Shown: positions 52,164 to 61,351 of the stretch, one piece after another
Position numbering within the stretch: the first letter of the stretch is position 1
How the letters are laid out: every line of letters starts with the position of its first letter
Origin: Streptomyces sp. NBC_00490
GTDB taxonomy: Bacteria; Actinomycetota; Actinomycetes; Streptomycetales; Streptomycetaceae
Assembly: GCF_036013645.1 (NCBI RefSeq)
Contig: NZ_CP107869.1
Location: 3,162,001-3,226,000, forward strand
Direction of reading: 5' to 3'
DNA: 64,000 nucleotides
The notes under the pieces: model-generated
Seen by the model: the letters and a program-made list of their open reading frames with translations, nothing else
What the model was told of the DNA's origin: nothing
Databases searched by the model: none
Program-made: the position numbers and the translations under genes

Positions 52164-53068
52164 AACGAGCAAGGACCCTTGTGCTGTTCGCGGCCGTACC
52201 CGTCGTCATCACGGCGGCGGCCTACCTGCTCGCCCCCACGGACTCCGCCGACACCCAGGGAAAGCCGTCGGTGTCCGCCTCGCAGCGGGCGCTCGAGGAG
52301 GCCAAGAGCCGGGCCGAGGACGAACAGGCGGCGGACGACGAGGCGATCGCCGCCCTGCCCCCCGGGCTGTCCGCACCCGCCAAGAAGGAGCTGGCCCAGC
52401 AGATCGTGGCGAGCGCCGAGAACTCCACCCTCGACTGGCGCTCCGCCTACGGCTACATCGAGGACATCGGGGACGGCCAGGGCTACACGGCCGGCATCAT
52501 CGGCTTCTGCACCGGGACCCACGACCTGCTCACCCTGGTCGAGCGCTACACGAAGGCCCACCCGGACAACGGTCTGGCCCGCTATCTGCCCGCCCTGCGC
52601 GAGGTCGACGGCACGGACTCCCACGAGGGCCTGGACCCCGGCTTCACGAAGGCCTGGAAGGCGGAGGCCGAGGTGGCGGCCTTCCGCCAGGCCCAGGACC
52701 AGGAACGCGACCGCGTCTACTTCGACCCCGCGGTCCGCCTCGCCAAGCTGGACGGACTGGGGACGCTGGGCCAGTTCGTCTACTACGACGCCATGGTCTT
52801 CCACGGTCCCGGCACCAACGCCACCAGCTTCTACGGCCTGCGCGAACGCGCGATCCACGAGGCCGACCCGCCCTCCGAGGGCGGCTCCGAGAAGGCCTAC
52901 CTCGACATCTTCCTCGACATCCGCGAGCAGGCCATGCGCACCCGGCACGGGGACATCGACACCTCCCGCGTCGACACCGCGCAACGGCGGTTCCTGTACG
53001 ACGGGAAGCTGGACCTGGACACACCGCTGACGTGGCAGGTGTACGGGGAGACCTTCAAGGTGCCTTAG
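52160..53068 (+). CDS. GH46 chitosanase-family enzyme
   Basis: Family 46 glycoside hydrolase of 302 residues that would cleave chitosan (GlcN-rich polymer). The N-terminus has a hydrophobic helix (about 7-24) serving as signal or anchor. The general acid Glu is in ASAENS (E87) and the Asp in EDIGDGQGYT (D105), 18 residues apart, as in the Streptomyces N174 enzyme. The start GTG overlaps the rhomboid stop. The 3' end overlaps the convergent glycosidase gene by four bases. A cell-envelope location is likely. Confidence 0.9.
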   Translation: MKRARTLVLFAAVPVVITAAAYLLAPTDSADTQGKPSVSASQRALEEAKSRAEDEQAADDEAIAALPPGLSAPAKKELAQQIVASAENSTLDWRSAYGYIEDIGDGQGYTAGIIGFCTGTHDLLTLVERYTKAHPDNGLARYLPALREVDGTDSHEGLDPGFTKAWKAEAEVAAFRQAQDQERDRVYFDPAVRLAKLDGLGTLGQFVYYDAMVFHGPGTNATSFYGLRERAIHEADPPSEGGSEKAYLDIFLDIREQAMRTRHGDIDTSRVDTAQRRFLYDGKLDLDTPLTWQVYGETFKVP

Positions 53069-54120
53069 GAGGAGGTCTCCTCGGGGACGTCCCGGGAGGC
53101 GCCCCACGTCTCCCGCAGTACCCGCTCCGCCGGTTTGCCGTGCGGGGTGTACGCCAGCTTCGCGGGGGTCTCGCCGCTGTCCGGCCAGTCGTCCCACATC
53201 CACCAGCAGACCCCGGCCCACCAGTCGCGGCCGGTGAACGTCTCCAGCAACGCCCGGTAGGCGGCGGCCTGTTCGGCGTCCCCGTCACGGTCGCTGAGGT
53301 CCCAGGCGTACGGTGCGGTGGTGGAGCCGCGCTGGCTGACGTAGCCGGCCTCGGTGAACAGGATCCGCCGGTCCTGGCGCCGGGCGAACGCGGCGAGTTC
53401 CTCGGCGATCGGCTGCCAGGCGCGGCGCAGGCGGGCGGTGTCCTCGGTGGGTCTGCCGGACAGCGGCCAGTAGGCGTCGATGCCGATGAGGTCGAGCTCC
53501 TTCCAGAAGCGGATCTTGCGGTACTCGTCGTAGTTGGCGGCGTAGGTCAAAGAGCCGTCGTAGTGGTCGCGGACGGTGTCGACGACCCTGGTCCAGGCCT
53601 CGGTGTCGCCGGAGACCCCGGCGAGTTCGGTGCCCACCGCGAGCCGTTCGGCGCCCGTGTCGGCCGCGATGCCGGCGTAGTGGGTGAGGAAACGGCGGTA
53701 GGCGGTGAACCAGGCGGAGCTGTCGCGGGGGCGGATCTCGGCGCGGTCTTTGTCGCCGGGCAGGTCCACATGCGGCTTGATCATCACCTTGAGGCCGGCC
53801 GCGTGGGCACGGCGCACGATCCGTTCCAGGCTCGCGTCGCTGGCGGTCTCCTCGGTGGGGCGCATGACCGTGTCGGTGCGCCGCTGCTGGTACCAGGTCG
53901 GGGTGAAGGTGACCCAGCGGGCCCCGGTCGCCCGGATGTCCCGCAGATAGCGGTCGGCGGCGGGGCTGTCGTAGTCGGTGCGGTACCAGGACGGCAGGGT
54001 GATGCCGCGCATCGTCGAGGTCGCTTTCTTGCCACGGGAGCCGCCGGAGGGCTTCGTGGTCGTACAGCCGGCGGCGAGGAGGACCGCCACCGCGGCAGCG
54101 GCGACGGCCCTCCTCTTCAT
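53065..54120 (-). CDS. lipoprotein with TIM-barrel glycoside hydrolase domain
   Basis: Predicted lipoprotein of 351 residues: lipobox LLAAGC with Cys at 19, then a TIM barrel related to GH113/GH53-like hydrolases. Likely catalytic Glu residues are in AVGTELAG (E165) and LFTEAGYV (E257). It lies 11 bp after the DUF2334 gene on the same strand, so both are probably made together and act on the same extracellular polysaccharide. The exact family number and substrate are not certain. Confidence 0.82.
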   Translation of the reverse strand: MKRRAVAAAAVAVLLAAGCTTTKPSGGSRGKKATSTMRGITLPSWYRTDYDSPAADRYLRDIRATGARWVTFTPTWYQQRRTDTVMRPTEETASDASLERIVRRAHAAGLKVMIKPHVDLPGDKDRAEIRPRDSSAWFTAYRRFLTHYAGIAADTGAERLAVGTELAGVSGDTEAWTRVVDTVRDHYDGSLTYAANYDEYRKIRFWKELDLIGIDAYWPLSGRPTEDTARLRRAWQPIAEELAAFARRQDRRILFTEAGYVSQRGSTTAPYAWDLSDRDGDAEQAAAYRALLETFTGRDWWAGVCWWMWDDWPDSGETPAKLAYTPHGKPAERVLRETWGASRDVPEETSS

Positions 54121-54131
54121 GAGCGGTGTCC

Positions 54132-56003
54132 TCACAGGCTCGTCGGGCTGACGAAGGTGTAGCCGAGGGCCTCGATGCCGTCGATCGTCTCCTTGAGCGG
54201 CTGGGTCGGGAAGTACGGGTGGTAGAAGAAGCTGGCGAACCCGTCCCGGACGGCCAGGTTGGCCCTGGCCGAGGCGATGAGGTCGGCCGGCAGCCGTGGC
54301 GGATGGTTGTTGTAGGCGTCCGGCTCGTAGTTGCCGATGTTCTCGGGCAGCACCTTGGTGCCGTACACGTCCCGCACCACGTACGGGAAGAACTGGCCGA
54401 TGAACACGTTGGGTCCGGCGGAGTTGCCGCTGAGCGTTCCGGAGAAGTACAGCGAACGCTCCAGGCGGGCCGCGTAGTTGGCGCCGAACACCCGGTAGTC
54501 GGTGGCCGATGCCGCGTAGTGCGGGGTGGTCCACAGCGTCGGCTTCGGCAGCCCGGCGGCGGTGAACGCGGCGAGCGCGCTGGTCACCCGGCCCTGTGCC
54601 CAGGCGGTGGAGTCCCCGGCGACCGGGCCGTCGTAGACGACGTTGTCGGAGGCGTCGACGTGGGCCCGGTAGAACTCGAAGTCGTCGCCGGTGACGCCGT
54701 TGTAGGGGTTGGCGACGGTGCCGTACTGGTGGGTGTAGCCGTGGTTCATGAGGACCGCGCCCCGGGCCAGCATGTACTTCAGGGCGCTGACCACCTGCGG
54801 CCGCTGGGCGAGGGTGACCGTCTCGGGGACCCCGTTGTTGTAGGTGCCGTTGGGGTCGGTGTAGACGGGGATCACGTTGATGCCGTAGGCGATGTTCTCC
54901 GCCTTCAACAGATCGGCCATCGCCCGTAGTTCGGCGGGTTCCGAGTCGGGGCTGATGTCCTCCAGGCGCAGGAGCGCGCGGTGCCGTTCGGTGGTGGCCG
55001 GCGCGAGGGCGTCGAAGAGGAGGTCCTCCAGGACGATGATCCGGTCGCTCTCGGAGACGTACGCGAACGGGATCTCACCGATGTAGGTCAGGTTGGACGA
55101 CCGCACGGCCCATCCGAAGGTGTGGGCGTTGGAGGTGTCCAGTCCCTCCGCGACCCTGGTGACGGCGGGATAGCCCGGTCCGGTGAGGACGTTGGGGCGC
55201 AGCACTCCGCCGTCCTGGCCCGCCGGGATCTTCCGGGTGAGGGCCCGGGTCTTGTACGTCACCTGTGTCACGGTGCCGATCGAACCACCGTCCTCGTAGT
55301 ACGACGTCGTCGGGTCCCAGCCGTACTTCTGCGTGAACTGGGCTACGCCCACGGAGTTGGCCATGTTCCAGATGTTGGCACCCATCCAGATCACGGGCTT
55401 GGTCGTGGTGGAGGCGTCCTGGTAGAAGGCGGCCGGGATGGCGTCCGGGGTGTCGCAGCAGTAGTAGGTCGAGCCGATGTAGACCACGGCCGTGTACGAG
55501 TTGACCATGCCAGCCGTGTACTGCTGGACGGGCTTGGCGGTCACGGTGCCGAAGTGGCCCGCCAGGTTGGCCGCGGCCATGGCGTACAGCTCGCCCAACT
55601 GCCCGTAGGGGCCCGCGGTGTCGTAGAGGACGAGGGTGGTCGGGTCGGCCGCGGCGGCGACGTCGGCGGCCTGCAGCAGCGCGGCCTGCCGGGTCACGGC
55701 GGTGGCGGTCCGGACCGGGAAGGCGGTCGCGGTCGACAGGGTGGTCGCCGAGGGCTTCTGGCGCTGTTTCGTGTGGCGTGCCCGGTCGGCCTTGAGCTGG
55801 GACTTCGCCCAGCTCTTGAGATCGACGCGGCTCAGTCCGGATGTGCCGCCGACGTTCTCGCGGCCGGGCCGGTCCCCGCCCGGGGCGGCCTGGGCGCCCG
55901 CGGCCAGGAAAGTGCCGCTGAGCAGGGCGGCGACGAGCAGCAGGAGCACGGAGAACTTCGGAATTCGTCGTCTCCGGGTACGGATCACTGGTCTCACGGT
56001 CAT
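54132..56003 (-). CDS. DUF2334 polysaccharide-deacetylase-like protein
   Basis: Secreted or membrane-anchored protein of 623 residues. The N-terminus is a basic stretch and a signal helix (about 16-38). The first half (about 110-330) is an unassigned alpha/beta domain. The second half is DUF2334, a deacetylase-superfamily fold, with LRLEDISPDSE and MNHGYTHQYGT, whose Asp and His residues resemble the metal site of polysaccharide deacetylases. It may remove acetyl groups from a secreted amino-sugar polymer. The ATG has GGGGGGA upstream. It is divergent from the GT2 operon and followed by the lipoprotein hydrolase. Confidence 0.85.
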   Translation of the reverse strand: MTVRPVIRTRRRRIPKFSVLLLLVAALLSGTFLAAGAQAAPGGDRPGRENVGGTSGLSRVDLKSWAKSQLKADRARHTKQRQKPSATTLSTATAFPVRTATAVTRQAALLQAADVAAAADPTTLVLYDTAGPYGQLGELYAMAAANLAGHFGTVTAKPVQQYTAGMVNSYTAVVYIGSTYYCCDTPDAIPAAFYQDASTTTKPVIWMGANIWNMANSVGVAQFTQKYGWDPTTSYYEDGGSIGTVTQVTYKTRALTRKIPAGQDGGVLRPNVLTGPGYPAVTRVAEGLDTSNAHTFGWAVRSSNLTYIGEIPFAYVSESDRIIVLEDLLFDALAPATTERHRALLRLEDISPDSEPAELRAMADLLKAENIAYGINVIPVYTDPNGTYNNGVPETVTLAQRPQVVSALKYMLARGAVLMNHGYTHQYGTVANPYNGVTGDDFEFYRAHVDASDNVVYDGPVAGDSTAWAQGRVTSALAAFTAAGLPKPTLWTTPHYAASATDYRVFGANYAARLERSLYFSGTLSGNSAGPNVFIGQFFPYVVRDVYGTKVLPENIGNYEPDAYNNHPPRLPADLIASARANLAVRDGFASFFYHPYFPTQPLKETIDGIEALGYTFVSPTSL

Positions 56004-56011
56004 TCCCCCCA

Positions 56012-56032
56012 CTTTGCCAATCCTTGGCAAAG
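56012..56032. promoter_or_regulatory. perfect inverted repeat in the divergent promoter of the polysaccharide genes
   Basis: CTTTGCCAA-TCC-TTGGCAAAG, 9-bp perfect arms with a 3-nt centre, 9 bp upstream of the DUF2334 start. It is the size of an operator; the cognate regulator is not in the window. The same half-site pattern (CTTTGGCCAAAG) recurs at 56315, inside the small gene. Confidence 0.6.
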
Positions 56033-56235
56033 GTTTTTCACAATAGGAAGTCACCGATTCTTATGACCGCCACGAGGAGTGTCAATGACTTGAAGGGTGA
56101 ATTCCTGCAGTACCAGGAGACGACACCGGAAGATCGGACATGTCCTTTTTCTGATTAACCCTCTGAGCCACCCCCGACGTCTGCTACGTTCACCTTCGCG
56201 CGATGGGGACGCGCTGTGAAATGTGTGGGGGGACA

Positions 56236-56460
56236 ATGTACGGACGACCCGCCCTGGGGGCTCTGCTGCCTCTGGCAGGGGCGATGGCCGCGCCAGAAGC
56301 CGTGCCAGGGCTACCTTTGGCCAAAGCCTTACAGGCAACGGCCGGAGCCGGATTCCTGCTCTATTGCCTGACCGCCTGCCTGATACTGCTGGCCCGGACA
56401 CGGCTGCGCCACCAGGCACGAAAAGCGCAGGCCACCGCCGGGAGCAGCCATGATCACTGA
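56236..56460 (+). CDS. small membrane protein with a TTA codon, before the GT2 synthase
   Basis: A 74-residue protein with two hydrophobic stretches (about 5-20 and 34-56) and a basic tail. The ATG at 56236 is preceded by GGGGGGAC. Codon 32 (56329-56331) is TTA, predicting BldA control. It overlaps the GT2 gene by 11 bases. It may be an accessory subunit of the synthase; no family is recognised. Confidence 0.65.
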   Translation: MYGRPALGALLPLAGAMAAPEAVPGLPLAKALQATAGAGFLLYCLTACLILLARTRLRHQARKAQATAGSSHDH

Positions 56461-57694
56461 GCTGCTCCTGTGGTCGAGCATCACTTTGATCATTATGGCC
56501 GGCTGCTACAACACCAGCCTCTTTATGCTGTCGAGGCGCAGAATTCGCCGGTCTCGAACAGACCGGAGAGACCGGTTCTATGTATTTCTTCTGGCCTGCC
56601 TCAACGAGGAGAAAGTGCTTTCCGAAAGCCTGTCGCGGATCACTTCGCTGCCTGCTCGGAATTTTATGGCACTGGTGATCGATGACGGTTCGGACGACCG
56701 CACCTCACAGATCGCGCTGGCCGCCGATCCGGCCGTGGTCCGACTGCACCGGCGCACTCCGCCGAATGCCCGTAAAGGCAAAGGCGCCGCACTCAACGAC
56801 GGCGTACGTCACCTGCGGGAATCCGGTCTGCTCGCCGGTCACGACCCGGCGGACGTGGTCCTGTGCGTGGTCGACGCGGACGGACGGCTGGACCCGCATG
56901 TCGTGCAGTCGGTCGACCCGTATTTCGACAACCCGAGAACGGGCGCGGTCCAGATCTGCGTCCGTATGTACAACCGGGATCTCGGGCTGCTCGCCCGCAT
57001 GCAGGACATGGAGTTCGTGGTCTACGGCGACGTCTTCCAGAGCGCACGCCGCTCCATCGGCAGCGTGGGCATGGGCGGCAACGGGCAGTTCATGCGGCTG
57101 TCGGCGCTCGACACCCTGGACGGGGAAGGACCTTGGAGCGACAGCCTCACCGAGGACCTCGACCTCGGGGTGCGGCTGATCGCCAAGGGCTGGACCAACC
57201 AGCACTGCACCACCGCCGCGGTCTCCCAGCAGGCCGTGCTCAGCCTGCGGCGCCTGATCCGCCAGCGGTCCCGCTGGTTCCAGGGCCACCTGCAGTCGGC
57301 CAACCTCGTCCCGCTCATCCTCCGGGACGTCCCGACCCGTGCCGCACTCGACCTGCTCTACCACCTCTCCAGCCCGGTGCTCATCCTGCTCACCTCGCTG
57401 CTGCCGCTGTCCTTCCTCGTCGCCGTCGGCGCCACCACCGTGGCCTCCGTCCAGGCGGGACAGTCGCTCGTCTCACCCATGTGGCTGCTCGGCCCGTATC
57501 TGCTCTCGTTCACCGCCGCCTACGCGTACGGCTTCATCTATGCCAAGCGTGAGCGGGAACTGGGCCTGGTGCGCTCGGTCCTGCTCGCGCATGTCTTCGT
57601 CTTCTACGGCTACATCTGGTTCTTCGCCGGCTGGTGGGGATTCTGGCGGATGCTCACCGGCCAGCGGGGCTGGCTGAAGACCGCACGCACCTGA
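56450..57694 (+). CDS. processive GT2 polysaccharide synthase
   Basis: Membrane glycosyltransferase of 414 residues in the cellulose/PNAG-synthase class. It has an N-terminal helix (about 5-27), a cytosolic GT-A domain with DDG (78-80), DAD (142-144), TED (234-236) and QxxRW (272-276), and three or four C-terminal helices, an arrangement that makes and extrudes a polymer. The ATG has GGGAG upstream and lies inside the end of the small membrane gene, so both are cotranslated. The 2-epimerase downstream suggests that UDP-GlcNAc or UDP-ManNAc is used, which is inference. Confidence 0.9.
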   Translation: MITELLLWSSITLIIMAGCYNTSLFMLSRRRIRRSRTDRRDRFYVFLLACLNEEKVLSESLSRITSLPARNFMALVIDDGSDDRTSQIALAADPAVVRLHRRTPPNARKGKGAALNDGVRHLRESGLLAGHDPADVVLCVVDADGRLDPHVVQSVDPYFDNPRTGAVQICVRMYNRDLGLLARMQDMEFVVYGDVFQSARRSIGSVGMGGNGQFMRLSALDTLDGEGPWSDSLTEDLDLGVRLIAKGWTNQHCTTAAVSQQAVLSLRRLIRQRSRWFQGHLQSANLVPLILRDVPTRAALDLLYHLSSPVLILLTSLLPLSFLVAVGATTVASVQAGQSLVSPMWLLGPYLLSFTAAYAYGFIYAKRERELGLVRSVLLAHVFVFYGYIWFFAGWWGFWRMLTGQRGWLKTART

Positions 57695-57810
57695 GGACAT
57701 TCAGGCCGCGCCCGATCCCCGCGCGGGTCCTCGTCTCCTGCTCGTCGTACCTCTCTCATCACCCTCGACGTGGTCGCTGCGCCGATCACGCATGCCCAAG
57801 GGGGGCACCC

Positions 57811-58977
57811 ATGTCCACACCTTCGTCTGTCATGCCCGTACGCGCCCTGCTCGTGCTCGGCACCCGGCCCGAAGCCATCAAACTGGCGCCCGTGGCGCGG
57901 GCGATGGCCGCGAGCCCGCAGTTCGAACCGATCGTCGTCACCACCGGCCAGCACCGCGAGATGCTCCACCAGATGCTCGGCATGCTGTGCGTCGACGTAC
58001 GCATCGCGCTGGACGTGATGCGCAGCCGGCAGCAGTTGTCCGACCTCACCGCCCGGCTGGTCGGGGAACTCGGCGGGGCCATGCGGGAGCAACGGCCCGA
58101 CCTGGTCGTGGTGCAGGGGGACACCACGACCGCGCTGGCCGGTGCCCTGGCCGCCTTCTACGAGAAGATCCCGGTCGCCCATGTGGAGGCCGGACTGCGC
58201 ACCGGCGTCATCGACAACCCCTTCCCGGAGGAGCTCAACCGCAGCCTCATCGGCCGTATCGCCCGCTGGCACTTCGCCCCCACCCCGGCCGCGGCCCGGC
58301 ATCTGACCGACGAAGGTGTCTCCGAGGAGCAGGTGTTCACCACCGGCAACACGGTGATCGACAACCTGCTGTGGGTGCTCGCCGAGGGCACCGGAGCCTC
58401 CGCGTTCCGCACCACGGGCCCCAAGCGGATCCTGGTCACCCTGCACCGCCGCGAGAACCAGGGCGAACGGATGCGCGGCATGGGACGGGCGCTGGCCCGG
58501 CTCGCCCGGCGAGGGGACGTGGAGATCGTGCTGCCGCTGCACAAGAGCCCGGCCGTGCGGGAGGTGCTGCTGCCCGAACTCGACGGTCACCAGGGCGTCT
58601 CCCTCGTCGAGCCGCTCGGCTATCTGGACTTCGCGGCGACCCTGGCCGAGTGCGACCTCGTCCTCACCGACTCCGGCGGCATCCAGGAGGAGGCCCCCAG
58701 TCTCAGCAAGCCCTCGCTCGTGCTGCGGACGACCACCGAGCGGCCCGAGGCGGTCGAGGCCGGATCGGCCCGGCTGGTCGGCACGGACCCGGAGACCATC
58801 GTGGCCTGGGCGGAGAAGCTCCTCGACGATCCGGTGGAGTACCGGCGGATGGCGAGCGCGGGCAATCCGTTCGGCGACGGCCGGGCCGCGCGCCGGATCC
58901 TGGACCAACTGGCCGAGGACTTCGCCGCCGATGTCCCGGTCGGCCTGACGGCATCCGGGCCATACTCGACGGCATGA
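57811..58977 (+). CDS. wecB: UDP-N-acetylglucosamine 2-epimerase (non-hydrolysing)
   Basis: Enzyme of 388 residues interconverting UDP-GlcNAc and UDP-ManNAc. Motifs include GTRPEAIKLAPV (17-28), GDTTTALAGALAAF, HVEAGLRTG, TLHRRENQGERM and DSGGIQEEAPSL. The ATG has AAGGGGGG upstream. It lies 116 bp after the synthase gene on the same strand and overlaps the next gene by four bases. It may supply the ManNAc precursor for the same polymer or for teichoic acid linkage units. Confidence 0.93.
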   Translation: MSTPSSVMPVRALLVLGTRPEAIKLAPVARAMAASPQFEPIVVTTGQHREMLHQMLGMLCVDVRIALDVMRSRQQLSDLTARLVGELGGAMREQRPDLVVVQGDTTTALAGALAAFYEKIPVAHVEAGLRTGVIDNPFPEELNRSLIGRIARWHFAPTPAAARHLTDEGVSEEQVFTTGNTVIDNLLWVLAEGTGASAFRTTGPKRILVTLHRRENQGERMRGMGRALARLARRGDVEIVLPLHKSPAVREVLLPELDGHQGVSLVEPLGYLDFAATLAECDLVLTDSGGIQEEAPSLSKPSLVLRTTTERPEAVEAGSARLVGTDPETIVAWAEKLLDDPVEYRRMASAGNPFGDGRAARRILDQLAEDFAADVPVGLTASGPYSTA

Positions 58978-59771
58978 CGCCGTCACTCCTGCGCTCGCGC
59001 CGACGGATCGCCCTGATTCCGCGGGGACTTCGGACGGGGCTTCGGTCCGGGCCCCGGTCCGGGCCTCCGCCGGCGCGTCCACCGGGGTCCGCGCCGGAGC
59101 TTCCGTCGGGACCGGGGCGCAGGAGCCGCATCCTGGCCGGAGTCGCACTGGCCCTCACGCTCGCGATCGGACTGTCCGTCATGGTGAGCCAGTGCGGCGC
59201 GGACCCCGAGCCACGGCAGACCGCCCCCTGGTCCGACGGCTCCACCCACGGCCGCTGGACCTCGGTGTTCAACGGCCACGGCACCAACACCGGCGACGAC
59301 GACTCGCTGTCGCTGTCCCCGATGCCCGCCGAGGACCCCGGCACCACCCATGCCGGGCTCGTCGTCAGCACCGCCTCCTACGACGACCTGGGCTTCGAGG
59401 CGCGGATGCGCACGGTCGAGCAGCTGCGCACCCCGCACCCGAACCCGTGGGAAGTGCCCTGGCTGGTCTGGGCGTACACGGACCCGGAGCACTTCTACTA
59501 CATCACCCTCAAGCCGAACGGCTGGGAGCTCGGCAAACGGGACCCCGCGTATCCGGGCGGGCAGCGGTTCCTGGCCACCGGGCACGAGCAGTTCCCGGTG
59601 GGCGAGTGGTCCTCGGTGCGGGTGGAACAGAAGGGGCCGGTGCTCACCGTGGAGGTGGACGGAAAGCCGCTCGTGAGCTTCACCGACGCCGAACGCCCCT
59701 ATCTCCAGGGCCGGGTGGGCGCCTACACCGAGGACGCCACGGTCGATTTCGAGGGGCTCGACGCCTCCTGA
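58974..59771 (+). CDS. membrane-anchored protein with DUF1080/concanavalin-like domain
   Basis: Protein of 265 residues: a basic, Pro-rich cytosolic stretch (1-48), one membrane helix (about 52-70) ending near a Cys, and an outer beta-sandwich resembling DUF1080/LamG, which often binds carbohydrate. The ATG overlaps the wecB stop (ATGA). It may bind the polymer made by the upstream synthase; this is inference from position and fold. The gene is followed by a hairpin terminator. Confidence 0.78.
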   Translation: MTPSLLRSRRRIALIPRGLRTGLRSGPRSGPPPARPPGSAPELPSGPGRRSRILAGVALALTLAIGLSVMVSQCGADPEPRQTAPWSDGSTHGRWTSVFNGHGTNTGDDDSLSLSPMPAEDPGTTHAGLVVSTASYDDLGFEARMRTVEQLRTPHPNPWEVPWLVWAYTDPEHFYYITLKPNGWELGKRDPAYPGGQRFLATGHEQFPVGEWSSVRVEQKGPVLTVEVDGKPLVSFTDAERPYLQGRVGAYTEDATVDFEGLDAS

Positions 59772-59777
59772 GCATGC

Positions 59778-59827
59778 GACGGCGCCTGCCCTCCGTCCGG
59801 TCGGGGACTGGGAAGGCAGGCGCCGTC
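59778..59827. terminator. hairpin between the polysaccharide genes and gltD
   Basis: 13-bp arms GACGGCGCCTGCC (59778-59790) and GGCAGGCGCCGTC (59815-59827) with a 24-nt loop, between convergent genes. Confidence 0.7.
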
Positions 59828-59890
59828 AGTGTTCCGTACGCCTTTGTACGGGACGTTCTCTGGGGCCGGTCAGGGCCTTGTGACGAACCG

Positions 59891-61343
59891 TCAGACCATC
59901 AGGGAGCGGTCCGTCGGACGGATCGGGGCCGGCAGTTCGCTGGCGCCGGTCAGGAAGCGGTCGACGCCGCGGGCGGCCGAGCGGCCCTCCGCGATCGCCC
60001 ACACGATGAGGGACTGGCCGCGGCCCGCGTCACCGGCGACGTACACACCGGGGACGTTGGTCTGGAAGTCGGCGTCGCGGGCGATGTTGCCGCGCTCGTC
60101 GAGCTCCAGGCCGAACTGCTCGACCAGACCGTTCTCCCGGTCGGTGCCGGTGAAGCCCATCGCGAGAGTGACCAGCTGGGCGGGGATCTTGCGCTCCGTG
60201 CCCGGCTTGGAGGTCAGCTTGCCGTCGATGAACTCGACCTCGCTGAGGTGCAGCCACTGGACGTTGCCGTCCTCGTCGCCCTCGAAGTGGGTGGTGGAGA
60301 CGGAGTAGACCCGCTCGCCGCCCTCCTCGTGCGCGGACGTGACCTTGTAGAGCATCGGGAAGGTCGGCCAGGGCTGGTTCGGCGCCCGGTCCTCTCCGGG
60401 GCGGGGCATGATCTCCAGCTGCGTGACGGAGGCCGCGCCCTGGCGGTGGGCGGTGCCCACGCAGTCGGCGCCGGTGTCGCCACCGCCGATGACCACGACG
60501 TGCTTGCCCTCGGCGGTGATGGGGGGCGCCACGAAGTCGCCCTCCTGCACCTTGTTGGCCAGCGGCAGGTACTCCATCGCCTGGTGGACGCCCTTGAGCT
60601 CGCGGCCGGGGACCGGGAGGTCACGGGCGGTCGTCGCACCGGCGGCGATGACGACGGCGTCGTACCGCTTGCGCAGGTCGGTCGCCTTGAGGTCGCGGCC
60701 GATCTCGATGCCGGTACGGAAGCGGGTGCCCTCCGCGCGCATCTGCTCGATGCGGCGGTTGATGTGCCGCTTCTCCATCTTGAACTCGGGGATGCCGTAG
60801 CGCAGCAGGCCGCCGACGCGGTCGGCGCGCTCGTAGACGGCGACGGTGTGGCCGGCCCGCGTGAGCTGCTGGGCGGCGGCCAGGCCCGCGGGGCCCGAGC
60901 CGATGACCGCGACGGTCTTGCCCGACAGCCGCTCCGGGGCCTGCGGCTCGACGTCACCGCTGTCCCACGCCTTGTCGATGATCGAGACCTCGACGTTCTT
61001 GATGGTCACGGCCGGCTGGTTGATGCCGAGCACACACGCCGACTCGCAGGGGGCCGGGCAGAGGCGACCGGTGAACTCCGGGAAGTTGTTGGTCGCGTGC
61101 AGACGCTCCGAGGCGGCGGACCAGTCCTCGCGGTAGGCGAAGTCGTTCCACTCGGGGATGAGGTTCCCGAGCGGACAGCCGTTGTGACAGAACGGGATAC
61201 CGCAGTCCATGCAGCGGCTGGCCTGCTTGCTGATGATCGGCAGCAGGGAGCCGGGGACGTAGACCTCGTTCCAGTCCTTCAGGCGTACGTCGACGGGGCG
61301 GGACTTGGCGACCTCGCGCCCGTGGTTCAGGAAGCCCTTCGGG

Positions 61344-61351
<8 letters not shown>
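59891..61351 (-). CDS. gltD: glutamate synthase small subunit
   Basis: NADPH-linked small subunit of glutamate synthase, 486 residues, which passes electrons to GltB for glutamate formation from glutamine and 2-oxoglutarate. The N-terminal iron-sulfur cysteines are in [16 protein letters not shown] and CPAPCESAC, followed by FAD- and NADPH-binding Rossmann motifs ([11 protein letters not shown] and GGGDTGADC). The ATG overlaps the gltB stop by eight bases, so the two are cotranslated. Confidence 0.97.
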
